Below, piece after piece: positions 18,363 to 27,694 of a stretch of 64,000 nucleotides of DNA. Both the position numbers and the translations under genes were made by a program. The notes under the pieces are model-generated. The model made no database searches. It was not told the DNA's origin and was given only the letters and a program-made list of their open reading frames with translations. Origin of the DNA: Paraburkholderia dinghuensis (lineage in GTDB: Bacteria > Pseudomonadota > Gammaproteobacteria > Burkholderiales > Burkholderiaceae); the NCBI RefSeq assembly GCF_003837865.1, contig NZ_RQIS01000023.1, forward strand, positions 18,242 to 82,241, in the 5' to 3' direction. Position 1 is the stretch's first letter. Each line of letters starts with the position of its first letter.

Positions 18363-19409
18363 ATGAAAGCACTGGTGTTCAAGGGACCGGGTCAGAAGGC
18401 ACTGGAGGACAAGCCGGAGCCCAAGCTCGAGAAGCCGTCCGATGCGATTGTGCGCATTACGAAGACCACGATCTGCGGCACCGATCTCCACATCCTCAAG
18501 GGCGACGTACCTGAAGTGAAGCCCGGCACGATACTTGGCCACGAAGGCGTGGGTATCGTCGAGGCGGTGGGCGAGGGCGTGTCCAACTTCAAGGTCGGCG
18601 ATCATGTGCTGATTTCGTGCATCACCGCATGCGGCAAGTGCGAATATTGCCGTCGCCAGATGTACTCGCACTGCACGACCGGCGGATGGATTCTCGGCCA
18701 CCTGATCGACGGTACGCAGGCCGAAAAGGTGCGCATCCCGCACGCGGACACGAGCCTTTATCACATACCCAAAGGTGCCGACGAAGAAGCACTCGTCATG
18801 TTGAGCGACATCCTGCCCACCGGTTTCGAAGTCGGCGTGCTCAACGGCAAGGTGCAGCCGGGGCAGACGGTCGCGATCGTCGGCGCGGGACCGATCGGGC
18901 TCGCGGCGCTGATGACCGCGCAGTTCTATGCGCCCGGGCGCATCATCATGATCGACCTCGACGACAACCGGCTTGAAGTCGCGAAGAAGTTCGGCGCGAC
19001 CGATGGGGTCAACAGCAAGGGCGGCGACGCTGTCGAGCGCGTGATGGCACTCACGAACAATCGTGGTGTTGACGTGGCGATCGAGGCCGTGGGTATTCCG
19101 GCGACGTTTGGGATCTGCGAGTCGATCGTTGCGCCGGGCGGCACGATCGCGAACGTTGGCGTGCACGGCACGAAGGTCGACCTGCACCTCGAGCGGCTGT
19201 GGACGCACAACATCACGCTCACCACGGGACTCGTCGACACCTATACGACGCCCATGCTGCTCGCAACCGTCGAATCGAAGCGGCTCGAACCGGCTAAACT
19301 CGTCACGCACCGCTTCACGCTCGATCAGGTCATGGATGCGTACGCAACGTTCGGCGAAGCGGCGCGCACGCAGGCGCTGAAGGTCATCATTTCCGCCGAC
19401 GGGAAGTAA
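18363..19409 (+). CDS. Zinc-dependent alcohol dehydrogenase (MDR family)
   Basis: 348 residues from the ATG at 18363, preceded by GAGGAG. Catalytic zinc ligands are visible in CGTDLH (near residue 38) and GHEGVG (near 60). The structural zinc lobe is CGKCEYCRRQMYSHC (near 92-106). The Rossmann motif GAGPIGLAAL follows near 180. The enzyme oxidises alcohols or reduces aldehydes with NAD(H); the substrate is not fixed by sequence. It resembles proteobacterial Adh proteins that act on short-chain alcohols or 2,3-butanediol-like substrates. It stands alone, tail to tail with yigZ. Confidence 0.9.
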   Translation: MKALVFKGPGQKALEDKPEPKLEKPSDAIVRITKTTICGTDLHILKGDVPEVKPGTILGHEGVGIVEAVGEGVSNFKVGDHVLISCITACGKCEYCRRQMYSHCTTGGWILGHLIDGTQAEKVRIPHADTSLYHIPKGADEEALVMLSDILPTGFEVGVLNGKVQPGQTVAIVGAGPIGLAALMTAQFYAPGRIIMIDLDDNRLEVAKKFGATDGVNSKGGDAVERVMALTNNRGVDVAIEAVGIPATFGICESIVAPGGTIANVGVHGTKVDLHLERLWTHNITLTTGLVDTYTTPMLLATVESKRLEPAKLVTHRFTLDQVMDAYATFGEAARTQALKVIISADGK

Positions 19410-19438
19410 GCGCCAGCCGGGGCACGGCGCCGGTTGCC

Positions 19439-20032
19439 TTAGTCGTGCTCCGGGAAGCCTGCGCGGCCTTGGGTGAGGTCGCGCAGGGCGTCGCGGGCCG
19501 CGTCGACGGCGGTGGCCGGCAACTGGATCGTCAGACGGACGGTCATGGTGTAGCGGCTGTCGACGAGCGTCGCCTGCGTCTCTCCAATCCAGTGCCGCAC
19601 GCGCGTTTCGTCGGGATAGCCTACCTCGATAGTCAGACGTGCCTGCGCAATGCGTTCGATGCGCGTCGCGCCCTGCAGGGCGCTCGCGATCGCATCCGTG
19701 TAGGCACGCACCAGCCCGCCCGCGCCGAGCTTCACGCCACCGTAGTAGCGCACCACGGCGCCGAGCACGCTATCCAGATCGTGATGGCGCAGAACCTCGA
19801 GGATCGGACGCCCGGCGGTGCCGGACGGTTCACCATCGTCGGACATGCCCGACTGGCCACCCGCGAGCAGTGCCCAGCAGACGTGTGTGGCGCTGGGGTG
19901 TGCATCGCGCAGACGGCTCAGCTCGGCCATGGCCGCTTCGCGGTCGGCGACTGGAATCGCGTGGGCGATGAAGCGGCTTTTGCGGATATCGAGTTCCGCG
20001 CTGACGGGGGCGGCAAGCGTGAAGGTGGGCAA
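19439..20032 (-). CDS. yigZ: YigZ/IMPACT family protein
   Basis: 197 residues, typical family length. The conserved central block with SGMSDDGEPSGTAGRPILEV and VRYYGGVKLGAGGLVRAY identifies the UPF0029/IMPACT domain, followed by the ferredoxin-like C-terminal domain (DUF1949-like). The bacterial function is not settled; eukaryotic IMPACT binds GCN1. Cytoplasmic. It ends 29 bases from the dehydrogenase stop on the opposite strand. Confidence 0.92.
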   Translation of the reverse strand: MPTFTLAAPVSAELDIRKSRFIAHAIPVADREAAMAELSRLRDAHPSATHVCWALLAGGQSGMSDDGEPSGTAGRPILEVLRHHDLDSVLGAVVRYYGGVKLGAGGLVRAYTDAIASALQGATRIERIAQARLTIEVGYPDETRVRHWIGETQATLVDSRYTMTVRLTIQLPATAVDAARDALRDLTQGRAGFPEHD

Positions 20033-20574
20033 AACAGACGGGACGGTACGGGCGAAAACACCATGTTACCCGATGACGCCAGGGAGCTTGAGCGTCGATC
20101 CGCAAATCTTGTCAGTTTCCGTAATGGATTCTTGCAGGGATCGCTAGTGACGCATCAGGCGTAAGCCCTGACAATGCTTGCCATGACGGATCTAGCTCTG
20201 GCTGGGGCGATGCCGAACTCCTCATTCGGTGATCCGTCATTCTTCTTTCGGCCTTTGCGGTGCGCAGCGACCGCACCACTGAACGCGAGCGCGAAAAAAA
20301 CCCCCGGTCGGGATTTTGTCCGTTGACCGGGGGTATAAGGTTCGCCTGTTCTCAAGAGGCGCTTTAACGTTATGCGCGCCAAAATCAAACGGCAACGCGA
20401 AAAAAATCTTTCGTCAGGAAAAAGGCCGGGCGATATCGGCGTGGACAATGTGCGATTCGCACAATGAAATGCGCGACTAAAAATCGGTAATACAAGTCAT
20501 CCACGAAGCGCAAACCGATAGCGGCCGCAGTCAGAGCAAACAACACAACGTCGACGCCCCAAAACGAATGCACG
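20033..20574. other. Intergenic region with a minus-strand terminator
   Basis: No firmly supported gene. A 62-codon minus-strand frame at 20385-20573 ends just before a strong terminator, but it runs out of the IS5 remnant without a clear start or ribosome-binding site. The presence of a terminator suggests that a short transcript, coding or not, ends here. Confidence 0.4.
20294..20333 (-). terminator. Rho-independent terminator without an assigned gene
   Basis: Nine-bp stem CCCCCGGTC / GACCGGGGG with a 15-base loop and, in minus direction, seven T residues. It belongs to an unidentified minus-strand transcript starting upstream of about 20340. Confidence 0.8.
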
Positions 20575-20769
20575 GCTTGCCGAAACCAGGCTCCAGCGGC
20601 AGGTCTGGTCCTCTCACGGGATGCCGGTCGGCAGAAACTGCAGAACGCCGTTCAATGCTGCGCGGTCATCCACCATTCGGCCTCGGCCGCCTTTGGGCGA
20701 CGGCGTGAACCCCGGAGTCAGCGGCTCCAGCGCCATCCCTAAATCGCTCCTGATTTTGCGCCTGGTCAT
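20575..20769 (-). pseudogene. Decayed N-terminal remnant of an IS5-family transposase
   Basis: From an ATG at 20769 the frame reads like IS5-family transposases: MTRRKIRSDLGMALEPL, then FTPSPKGGRGRMVDDRAAL, then LNGVLQFLPTGIP. A stop (TGA at 20614-20616) stands where the family has TGG of the following WEDLP. After a 4-base insertion the continuation LPLEPGFG is still readable in another frame, and then the similarity ends near 20575. The catalytic DDE region is missing. The element is dead and truncated at its 3' side. Confidence 0.75.
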
Positions 20770-20940
20770 ACCACCAGGATATTACCTTCCAAATTCCATT
20801 TTGTAGCTTGTGTTAGCAGATGTTAGTTCGGACATTCTTTAACGATTTTTCGGTCCTCTAATTGATACTATGTTTCAGGGGAACTACAGGGGAAATATCC
20901 TCCCGTTTCATTTTTTCTGTTTATGAACCAGGTCTTCTAT

Positions 20941-21357
20941 ATGAAATCGAAAGCCGTTGCCTCACTCGTTGTCGTTTCGCTGCTCGGGTCATCAGTGGCT
21001 GCATTTGCGCAGCCGCATGGCCCTGATGGCCGCGCGCCCGCATACGGTCGCACTGATCAGTCGCCGCCGCGTGGCCCTGATGGCCGCGCGCCCGACTACG
21101 GTCGTGCTGATCAGTCGCCGCCCTCCATGGAAAGGGCCAATCGTCCGGCCGGCGCGATTCCGCATCGCGACTGGCACCGCGGCGACCGGTTGCCGATGGA
21201 ATATCGCGACCGGAACTACACGGTCGACGATTGGCATCAACACGGTCTGTCGGCGCCGCCGCGTGGGTACCACTGGGTCGGTGTGAACGGTGACTACGTG
21301 CTTGCAGCGATCGCGACTGGCGTGATCACAAGCATTATTATGTCCGGCGCACGTTAA
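20941..21357 (+). CDS. RcnB family periplasmic protein
   Basis: 138 residues from the ATG at 20941; an ATG at 20923 is an alternative but gives a longer n-region without a better ribosome-binding site. A signal peptide ends at AFA-Q near residue 22. An internal duplication follows, GPDGRAPAYGRTDQSPP / GPDGRAPDYGRADQSPP. The C-terminal RcnB domain has YRDRNYTVDDWHQHGL, PPRGYHWVGVNGDYVL and AAIATGVI. RcnB of E. coli is a periplasmic protein in nickel/cobalt homeostasis; related paralogues in Burkholderia are common and mostly unstudied. Metal binding is inferred only. Confidence 0.82.
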   Translation: MKSKAVASLVVVSLLGSSVAAFAQPHGPDGRAPAYGRTDQSPPRGPDGRAPDYGRADQSPPSMERANRPAGAIPHRDWHRGDRLPMEYRDRNYTVDDWHQHGLSAPPRGYHWVGVNGDYVLAAIATGVITSIIMSGAR

Positions 21358-21834
21358 GCGATCACCCTTTGCCGTGCGTGGGCGATGTCTGCAACGCACG
21401 CTTGGCGGGAAATTCGCGGCCCGTCGTTCGGCGGGCTTTAGCCGTATGTCGCGCGCGACTGTCGCTGGCCGATAGCGTCTCTGACCAACCAATCGTGCGG
21501 GCCACGATGTTGTGTTCATGGCGGCCAGCTTACTTCATTGCCGCTACCGTCATCGGCTCACGCTTCATCGAGGATTTTTGTTAGCGGCTCTAAAGCACTC
21601 GCCTGCTGGGCAGCGACGTCTTCAGATTGCGCGGCGTTACTTACGCGCGACTGGCTTGCATCTGGAACGTGCCACTGCGCGGGATATACAGCTCGTTGCA
21701 CGTGTGATGCAATATCGACTCCTGATCAATCTGGATTCGCTTCATCGAAAAACACTGAGGCCGGATTTCCTCAAGGAAATCCGGCCTCAGTGCGGGCCAC
21801 TGCATCACGCAGTGGCCGCTGGGCACTCACCCGA
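21358..21834. other. Intergenic region between RcnB-like and His-rich protein genes
   Basis: No supported gene. The right part contains the terminator of the minus-strand His-rich protein gene. The two flanking genes are convergent. Confidence 0.5.
21753..21792 (-). terminator. Terminator of the His-rich protein gene
   Basis: Perfect 16-bp stem (CACTGAGGCCGGATTT / AAATCCGGCCTCAGTG), 8-base loop, followed by TTTTTC in minus direction, 43 bases past the stop codon. Confidence 0.88.
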
Positions 21835-22152
21835 TCAGTAACGCGACTGCGGTGGCGGACGGTGGTCGTCGCCGTGCCAGTGCTGCGGACCCGGATCGTG
21901 CGGATGACGATGCATCCATTCGTCGTGTTCCCAGTAGCGGTGGCCGTCCCAGTAGCGGTTCTCGTGCCAGCCAGTCGACAGATGCTCGTCCACCGGGACC
22001 ATGTGTGCCTGGCCGTATTGGGGTTGCGAATCGGCGCGCAGCATATACGGACCGGACTGTGCGAAGCTGCTCGTGGCGCCCATCAGTGCTCCACCAGCGA
22101 TCAGTGCCGTAGCAAGCACGCGTGCAGGGGTCTTCCAGGTCTTCAAGTTCAT
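21835..22152 (-). CDS. Exported His/Trp-rich small protein
   Basis: 105 residues from the ATG at 22152, which has GAGGAGGAACG directly upstream. A signal peptide with the hydrophobic core ATALIAGGALMGA ends at SFA-Q near residue 32. The mature part is rich in His, Trp, Tyr and Pro (HRYWEHDEWMHRHPHD) and may bind metal. Periplasmic. The family is not recognised beyond similar small exported proteins in Burkholderiales. It faces the RcnB-like gene, also a candidate metal-related exported protein. Confidence 0.75.
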   Translation of the reverse strand: MNLKTWKTPARVLATALIAGGALMGATSSFAQSGPYMLRADSQPQYGQAHMVPVDEHLSTGWHENRYWDGHRYWEHDEWMHRHPHDPGPQHWHGDDHRPPPQSRY

Positions 22153-22465
22153 ATCGTTCCTCCTCTTCGATTGCGACGTCACGGCGTGACTTCGAAATGT
22201 GCGGTGCCGTAACCCACGGAAGTCAGCTTATCGGCGGGAAGGTCGGCAATACGTGAGGACTTGTAAGCGCAGATTTCAGCCGCTCGGAAATGCAAAAAAG
22301 GCCAACTTTGCAGCTGGCCCTTGATCTGAAAAGGATAAGCGGAAAAACCTGACAGTCTTCTTGCAGAAACGAGGATGTCAGATTGTCAACTTGCGTTACA
22401 TAACCACTGCGGGTATCGCGGCGATCCGCCGATGGACCGCCGCGGAATGCACGCAGAAGAAGCGC
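22153..22465. other. Intergenic region
   Basis: Holds the promoter of the His-rich protein gene and the terminator for the acyl-CoA synthetase gene. No gene seen. Confidence 0.5.
22294..22319 (-). terminator. Terminator of the acyl-CoA synthetase gene
   Basis: Seven-bp stem with one G-T pair (GGCCAAC / GCTGGCC on the plus strand), loop TTTGCA, and six T residues in minus direction, about 146 bases past the stop codon at 22466. Confidence 0.75.
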
Positions 22466-24133
22466 TTACTTATTCTCCTTCGTCGCCGGCGCCGCACTCA
22501 GATCGATTGCGCTTTGCGAGCCCACCTGCGAGCGCAGTTCGAATTTCTGGATCTTGCCCGTCGCAGTGCGGGGCAGTTCGCCGAATTTCACCACGCGCGG
22601 CACCTTGTAGTGTGCGAGGAAGAGCCTGCAATGGGCGATGATTTCTTCCGCCGTAGCACTTGCGCCTGGGCGCAGCTCGACGAATGCACACGGAACTTCG
22701 CCCCATTTCGCATCGGGCATGGCCACCACGGCGGCCAGCGCGACAGCGGGATGCCGGTACAGCGTGTCCTCGACCTCGATGCTCGAAATGTTCTCGCCGC
22801 CCGAGATGATGATGTCCTTGCTGCGGTCGGTGATGCGCACATAGCCGTCGGGCGTCATTACGCCGAGGTCGCCCGTGTGGAACCAGCCGCCGCGCAGCGC
22901 TTCCTCGGTCGCGCGTTCGTTCTTCAGGTAACCCTTCATGCAGATGTTGCCGCGGAACATGATTTCGCCGAGCGTCTGGCCGTCGTTGGGCACAGGCTCC
23001 ATCGTCGCGGGATTGCGCACGCTGACGCCACTCTGCAGGTGATAGCGCACGCCCTGGCGCGCGGCGAGACGGGCCTGCTCGTCGGCGTCGAGTGACTTCC
23101 AGCTTTCCTGTACCGCGCACACTGCCGCAGGTCCGTAGACCTCGGTCAGCCCGTAGACGTGCGTCAGCTCCACACCGATCGCCTTCATCTTCGCGATGAC
23201 GGCAGGGGCGGGTGCCGCGCCCGCAACCATCGTGTGAACCTTGTGTGTGATGCCTTCACGATATTCGGCGGGTGCATCGGCTAGTGCACCCTGCACGATC
23301 GGCGCGCCGCAATAATGCGTGACGTGCTCGTTGCGGATCAGCTCGAACACGAACTTCGCGTCGAACTTGCGCAGGCACACGTTGACGCCGGCGCGCGCCG
23401 CGACGGTCCATGCGAAGCACCAGCCGTTGCAGTGAAAGAGCGGCAGCGTCCACAGATACACCGGATGCTTCGGCATATCCCATTCGAGGATGGCGCTCAC
23501 CGCGTTCAGGTACGCGCCGCGATGGTGATAGACCACGCCCTTTGGATCGCCCGTCGTGCCCGACGTGTAGTTGAGCGCGATGGCGTCCCATTCGTTCTGC
23601 GGCGGCACCCACTCGTAAGCGGGGTCGCCCTGTTCGAGGAACGCCTCATAGTCGATCGAGCGCGGGAAGTGCTCGGGGTCGGCCTCTGCAATGTCGGCCA
23701 CGGTGATGATCTTCAGCTCCGGAAATGCGATCGCCGCGCGCTGCGCGAGCGATGCGTATTCGGTGTCGACGATCAGCGCTTTCGCTTCGCCATGGCGCAG
23801 CATGAACAGCATGGTTGCGACGTCGAGCCGTGTGTTCAGTGCATTGAGCACCGCACCGGCCATCGGCACGCCGAAGTGCGCCTCGACCATCGCGGGAATA
23901 TTGGGCAGGAGTGCCGCCACGGTGTCGCCGCGCCCGATTCCCGCGTTCACCAACGCGCTTGCCAACTGGCGCGTGCGCGCGTAAGTTTCCCGCCAGTTGC
24001 GGCGCACGTCGCCATGGACCATCGCGAGGCGGTCGCCATAGACTTCCGCGGCGCGCGCAATGAAGTCGATCGGGGTGAGCGGCACATAATTGGCTTCGCG
24101 TTGCGCGAGCCCTTCTTCGAACGGGTGCAACAT
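22466..24133 (-). CDS. AMP-forming acyl-CoA synthetase (AlkK/DmdB-like)
   Basis: 555 residues from the ATG at 24133, preceded by AGGAGACA. Adenylate-forming motifs are present: A3 region YTSGTTGDPKGVVYHH near residue 190, YGLTE near 320, the later FHTGDLGV near 420 and DRSKDIIISGGENIS near 440, plus the C-terminal lysine in RTATGKIQKFELR near 535. It activates a fatty or other carboxylic acid to its CoA thioester in the cytoplasm. Length and motifs fit medium-chain (AlkK-like) and 3-methylmercaptopropionate-type ligases; the exact substrate is not decidable. It is divergent from a Crp/Fnr regulator gene, a likely control partner. Confidence 0.9.
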   Translation of the reverse strand: MLHPFEEGLAQREANYVPLTPIDFIARAAEVYGDRLAMVHGDVRRNWRETYARTRQLASALVNAGIGRGDTVAALLPNIPAMVEAHFGVPMAGAVLNALNTRLDVATMLFMLRHGEAKALIVDTEYASLAQRAAIAFPELKIITVADIAEADPEHFPRSIDYEAFLEQGDPAYEWVPPQNEWDAIALNYTSGTTGDPKGVVYHHRGAYLNAVSAILEWDMPKHPVYLWTLPLFHCNGWCFAWTVAARAGVNVCLRKFDAKFVFELIRNEHVTHYCGAPIVQGALADAPAEYREGITHKVHTMVAGAAPAPAVIAKMKAIGVELTHVYGLTEVYGPAAVCAVQESWKSLDADEQARLAARQGVRYHLQSGVSVRNPATMEPVPNDGQTLGEIMFRGNICMKGYLKNERATEEALRGGWFHTGDLGVMTPDGYVRITDRSKDIIISGGENISSIEVEDTLYRHPAVALAAVVAMPDAKWGEVPCAFVELRPGASATAEEIIAHCRLFLAHYKVPRVVKFGELPRTATGKIQKFELRSQVGSQSAIDLSAAPATKENK

Positions 24134-24254
24134 GCGCTGTCTCCTGCCGGGCTCGAGGCCCAAAGCGTTTACAGTTTATGGGTATGATTCCCGTTAAGTT
24201 AGCAGGACGCGCAGGTGCGTGTCTGTCGCTCGCGCGACAGAGCGGCTCTGCCCA

Positions 24255-25052
24255 ATGACCTTTCTCAAATTCCGCGCGATGACGCCGTCCATTACGCCCT
24301 CGGGCAGCGATGTGCCCCCCGATCTGGTTTCCCGCAAATGCGCGACCGGACGCATCGATGCGTCCGATCCGCAGGCGCTCGCCGCGCTGTTCGAGCGTTG
24401 CTCGTGGTTTCGCGCGCTCGAGCCCGCGCATCGCGTATGGGTGCTTGCCGACTCGCATGCGCAGTTCTATGAGGCGGGCGCGATCGTCGCCGCGCGTGAT
24501 GTGAGCGCGGCGTACTGGCTCGGCGTGAGTTCAGGGCTCGTCAAGCTAGCGATTTTCAACGCGTCAGGACGCGGTTGCACCTTTTCGGGTGTTCCTCATG
24601 GCGGCTGGTTCGGTGAAGGCAGCGTGATCAAGCGCGAGCTGCGCAAATACGACGTGATCGCGCTGCAGCCTTCGCTGGTGATGGCCGTGCCTGCCGATAC
24701 GTTCCATCGGCTCGTGGACAGCAGCCTGCCGTTCAACCGTTTCGTGATTCATCAGTTGAACAACCGCATGGGCGAGTTTATTGCGCTGATCCAGAACAGC
24801 CGGTTGCTGGACATCGACGCGCGCGTTGCGCAGTCGCTCGCGCAATTGTTCAATCCCGAGCTCTATCCTGAGACCGGACTTGCGCTCGAAATCTCGCAGG
24901 AAGAAATCGGCATGCTGGCGGGGGCGTCCAGGCAGCGGATCAATCAGGCGCTGCAGACGCTCGAGAAGGCGGGGCTGGTCGCGCTGTCGTACAACCGCGT
25001 CGATGTGCGCGATCTCGCGGGGTTGCGGGCGTTCGGGCGCGATCAGATCTGA
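24255..25052 (+). CDS. Crp/Fnr-family transcriptional regulator
   Basis: 265 residues from the ATG at 24255; ATG codons at 24219 and 24279 are alternatives. A cyclic-nucleotide-binding-like beta-barrel spans about residues 45-155 (including PHGGWFGEGSVIKRELRKYDVIAL). A long dimer helix (NRMGEFIALIQNSRLLDID) follows, then a C-terminal winged helix with the recognition region EEIGMLAGASRQRINQALQTLE. No cysteine cluster of the Fnr type is present, so the effector is not an Fe-S centre. It is divergent from the acyl-CoA synthetase gene with 121 bases between starts, suggesting local control. Confidence 0.88.
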   Translation: MTFLKFRAMTPSITPSGSDVPPDLVSRKCATGRIDASDPQALAALFERCSWFRALEPAHRVWVLADSHAQFYEAGAIVAARDVSAAYWLGVSSGLVKLAIFNASGRGCTFSGVPHGGWFGEGSVIKRELRKYDVIALQPSLVMAVPADTFHRLVDSSLPFNRFVIHQLNNRMGEFIALIQNSRLLDIDARVAQSLAQLFNPELYPETGLALEISQEEIGMLAGASRQRINQALQTLEKAGLVALSYNRVDVRDLAGLRAFGRDQI

Positions 25053-25143
25053 CGTCGTGCGCTCGTTGGCCCGAAGGCAAGCTGGGCGAGTGAGCGCGTC
25101 GCTATCGGCATTCGCCGGCCCCGCGTCGTTCCTTCGGTGAGCG

Positions 25144-25767
25144 TTAGTGATCGAGGGCGAGCCGCGCGCCGAGCGCGACGAGCACGCTGCCCATGACGGC
25201 ATCCACCGGGCGGCGCAGCTTCTGGTAACCGCGCTGCACGCTCTGGGTCGAGAAGAGCAGGGCCATCGCGCTGAACCAGCAGATCGACACGGATGCGACG
25301 GTCACGACCGTCGCGCCGTGCACCCACATCGGCGCATGGGCGGGCAGCAACGTCACGAACAGACTGCCGAAGAACGCTGCGGCCTTCGGGTTAGTGAGGC
25401 CGACGAGCAGCCCACGGCGATACGAATGCGCGCTGCCCGTCGATTTTGCGGCATTGGGGGCGGCCACGGCGCCCGACGACTGGCGCAGGCTCATCAGCGT
25501 TTTCGTGCCGAGATACACCAGATAGACCGCGCCCGCGATGCGGATGCCTTCATAAAGCCAGGCAAGCTGCGCGAGGATCAGCCCGAGGCCGAACACGGCG
25601 AGCATCGCCCAGAGCGCATGCGATGTCGCGATGCCGGCGGCGGCCGCGAGACCTGCACGTCGCTTCGCGAACGCGTGCGAAGTGACGGCGAGCATATCGG
25701 GGCCGGGGCTCGCGCAGGCGAGCAGCATGACACCGGCGATGGCGGCAAGTTGGGGCAGGAAGCTCAT
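25144..25767 (-). CDS. LysE/RhtB family amino-acid exporter
   Basis: 207 residues with about six membrane segments. The family N-terminal block MLLACASPGPDMLAVTSHAF and the later GLLVGLTNPKAAAFFGSLF (LTNPKAxxFF) are diagnostic of RhtB/LysE-type exporters, which expel amino acids such as homoserine, threonine or lysine. Inner membrane. The ribosome-binding site is weak. A second member of the family lies at 48.7 kb. Confidence 0.9.
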   Translation of the reverse strand: MSFLPQLAAIAGVMLLACASPGPDMLAVTSHAFAKRRAGLAAAAGIATSHALWAMLAVFGLGLILAQLAWLYEGIRIAGAVYLVYLGTKTLMSLRQSSGAVAAPNAAKSTGSAHSYRRGLLVGLTNPKAAAFFGSLFVTLLPAHAPMWVHGATVVTVASVSICWFSAMALLFSTQSVQRGYQKLRRPVDAVMGSVLVALGARLALDH

Positions 25768-26137
25768 GGCGGTCGATGTGCGGCGGCACGCGCCGGAAGG
25801 GACAAAGCGGAAAGGATACCGTGAAAGTGCGCTGGTTGCGGCTCACGTATCAGGCGACACGCCGGGTCGTTGCAGCGTGTCCCGCAGTCGCGTTGCCTTC
25901 GCGATCGAATAGCGCAACGGATTGAAGCGCTATTTCCACCTGCCGTTCCAGCAATATGCGGACTCGGCAGTTGCGCCGCAAAGGGGCGCACAGGTCATCA
26001 GAAGAAGGGGTGAAGCGGTTGTAGTGGCGAGCCGCCTGCCACGGCACAATTCGCGGCCACCCGCACGCGCTGGATCGTGCAGGTGGCCGCGCGCGGCGTC
26101 TCTACGGTGCGATTGTCTCGACTGTCCGCACGCCCAG
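25768..26137. other. Intergenic region
   Basis: Gene-free stretch between the exporter start and the chemoreceptor stop codon (both minus strand). It includes the exporter promoter. Nothing else was recognised. Confidence 0.4.
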
Positions 26138-27694
26138 TTACGCTTGCATCGGCAACTTGAAGCTTGTGATCGCGTCGCGCAGCACGGTCACCTGATCCTT
26201 GAGCGAGTGCGCGGCGGCGGCGGCCTCTTCAACGAGCGCCGCATTCTGCTGCGTCACCTTATCCATCTCGCCCACGGCGCGGTTCACCTGCTCGATGCCC
26301 GCGCTCTGCTCGCGCGAGGCGTTGCTGATTTCCTCAAGGATGCCGTGCACGCGCCGCACCGACTGCACGATCTCGGTCATCGTCGAGCCCGCGTCCGAGA
26401 CGAGTTGCGCGCCTTCCGCGACGGTGCCGGTCGACTTCTCGATCAGGGCCTTGATCTCCTTGGCGGCCGTTGCCGAACGCTGCGCGAGGCTGCGCACTTC
26501 CGCGGCCACCACGGCGAAGCCGCGGCCCTGTTCGCCTGCGCGTGCCGCTTCGACGGCCGCGTTGAGCGCGAGGATGTTGGTCTGGAACGCGATGCCGTCG
26601 ATCACGCCGATGATGTCGCCGATCTGGCGCGAGCTGGTGGTGATTTCACCCATCGTGCGAACCACGTTGTCGACCACGTCGCTGCCGCGCGTCGCGACAT
26701 TCGCGGCCTGGCTCGCGAGTTCCGCCGCGTGTTGCGCGCTATCCGCGTTCTGGCGCACGTTGGTCGTCATCTGGTCCATGCTCGACGCGGTCTCGACGAG
26801 CGCCGCTGCCTGCTGCTCCGTGCGCTGCGAGAGGTCGGTGTTGCCCGCGGCGATTTCGTTCGCGCCGACGTTGATGTTCTCCGCGCCAGTGCGCACACGC
26901 GAGACGGTCTGCACGAGTTCCGCCTGCATCGTCGAGAGCGCGTGCATCAGGCTGTGCGAGCCGCCGCCCGTGACCTGCACACGCGACGTGAGGTCGCCCT
27001 GGGCGATGCGGTTCGCGGTATCGACGGCCACCTCGAGTTCGCCGCCGATGCTAGAACGCACGCTGCGCACGACAAACACCATGACGATCGTAGAGGCCGC
27101 GCCCAGCACGAAGGTGGCGGCGAGCCAGATTCCGAGGCTGGTGAAAAATGCCTCGCGCACGTCGTCCATGTACATGCCCGTGACGATGCACCAGTCCCAC
27201 GGGGCGAAGCGACCGCTGTAGCCGGTCTTCGGCACGGGCTCACTGTGGCCGGGTTTCGCCCACAGATAATCGACGAAGTCGCCGCCGGGACGGTTGGCCG
27301 CTGCGGACAGCGCGGTGAACACGTGGGTGCCGGCGGGGTCGGTGAAGTTCGAGAGGTCCTTGCCGACCAGTTCGGGCTTGATTGGATGCATCAGCATCAC
27401 CGACTGCGAATTGTTGATGCTGATATAGCCGTCGGAGCCGTAGCGGAAGGCGCCGATTACCGCGAGCGCCTGCGTTTTTGCGTCGGCCTCGGGCATCTTG
27501 TTCTGCTGCGAGAGCGTGTAATAGAAGTTGGCGACGCTCTCGGCTTCTTCTACGAGCGTCTTCAACTGCGCTTGACGCTCGCGAATCATCGACTGCCGGC
27601 TCTGAAACGCGCCGAACGCGACGATCAGCAGCAGCCCGATCCAGAGGATCGCGATCATCGAGCGGAGTTTTCTGTTGAGGGTCATCTTGTGCAT
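26138..27694 (-). CDS. Methyl-accepting chemotaxis protein with Cache sensor
   Basis: 518 residues from the ATG at 27694 (an ATG at 27685 is an alternative). A first membrane segment near residues 12-32 (AILWIGLLLIVAFGAF) precedes a periplasmic single-Cache domain including DGYISINNSQSVMLMHPIKP and WDWCIVTGMYMDD. A second membrane segment lies near 195-215, followed by HAMP and a signalling domain with the highly conserved hairpin IIGVIDGIAFQTNILALNA and EAARAGEQGRGFAVVA near residues 375-405. It senses a small ligand outside the cell and controls CheA. No C-terminal NWETF-type pentapeptide; the chain ends KLPMQA. Confidence 0.94.
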   Translation of the reverse strand: MHKMTLNRKLRSMIAILWIGLLLIVAFGAFQSRQSMIRERQAQLKTLVEEAESVANFYYTLSQQNKMPEADAKTQALAVIGAFRYGSDGYISINNSQSVMLMHPIKPELVGKDLSNFTDPAGTHVFTALSAAANRPGGDFVDYLWAKPGHSEPVPKTGYSGRFAPWDWCIVTGMYMDDVREAFFTSLGIWLAATFVLGAASTIVMVFVVRSVRSSIGGELEVAVDTANRIAQGDLTSRVQVTGGGSHSLMHALSTMQAELVQTVSRVRTGAENINVGANEIAAGNTDLSQRTEQQAAALVETASSMDQMTTNVRQNADSAQHAAELASQAANVATRGSDVVDNVVRTMGEITTSSRQIGDIIGVIDGIAFQTNILALNAAVEAARAGEQGRGFAVVAAEVRSLAQRSATAAKEIKALIEKSTGTVAEGAQLVSDAGSTMTEIVQSVRRVHGILEEISNASREQSAGIEQVNRAVGEMDKVTQQNAALVEEAAAAAHSLKDQVTVLRDAITSFKLPMQA

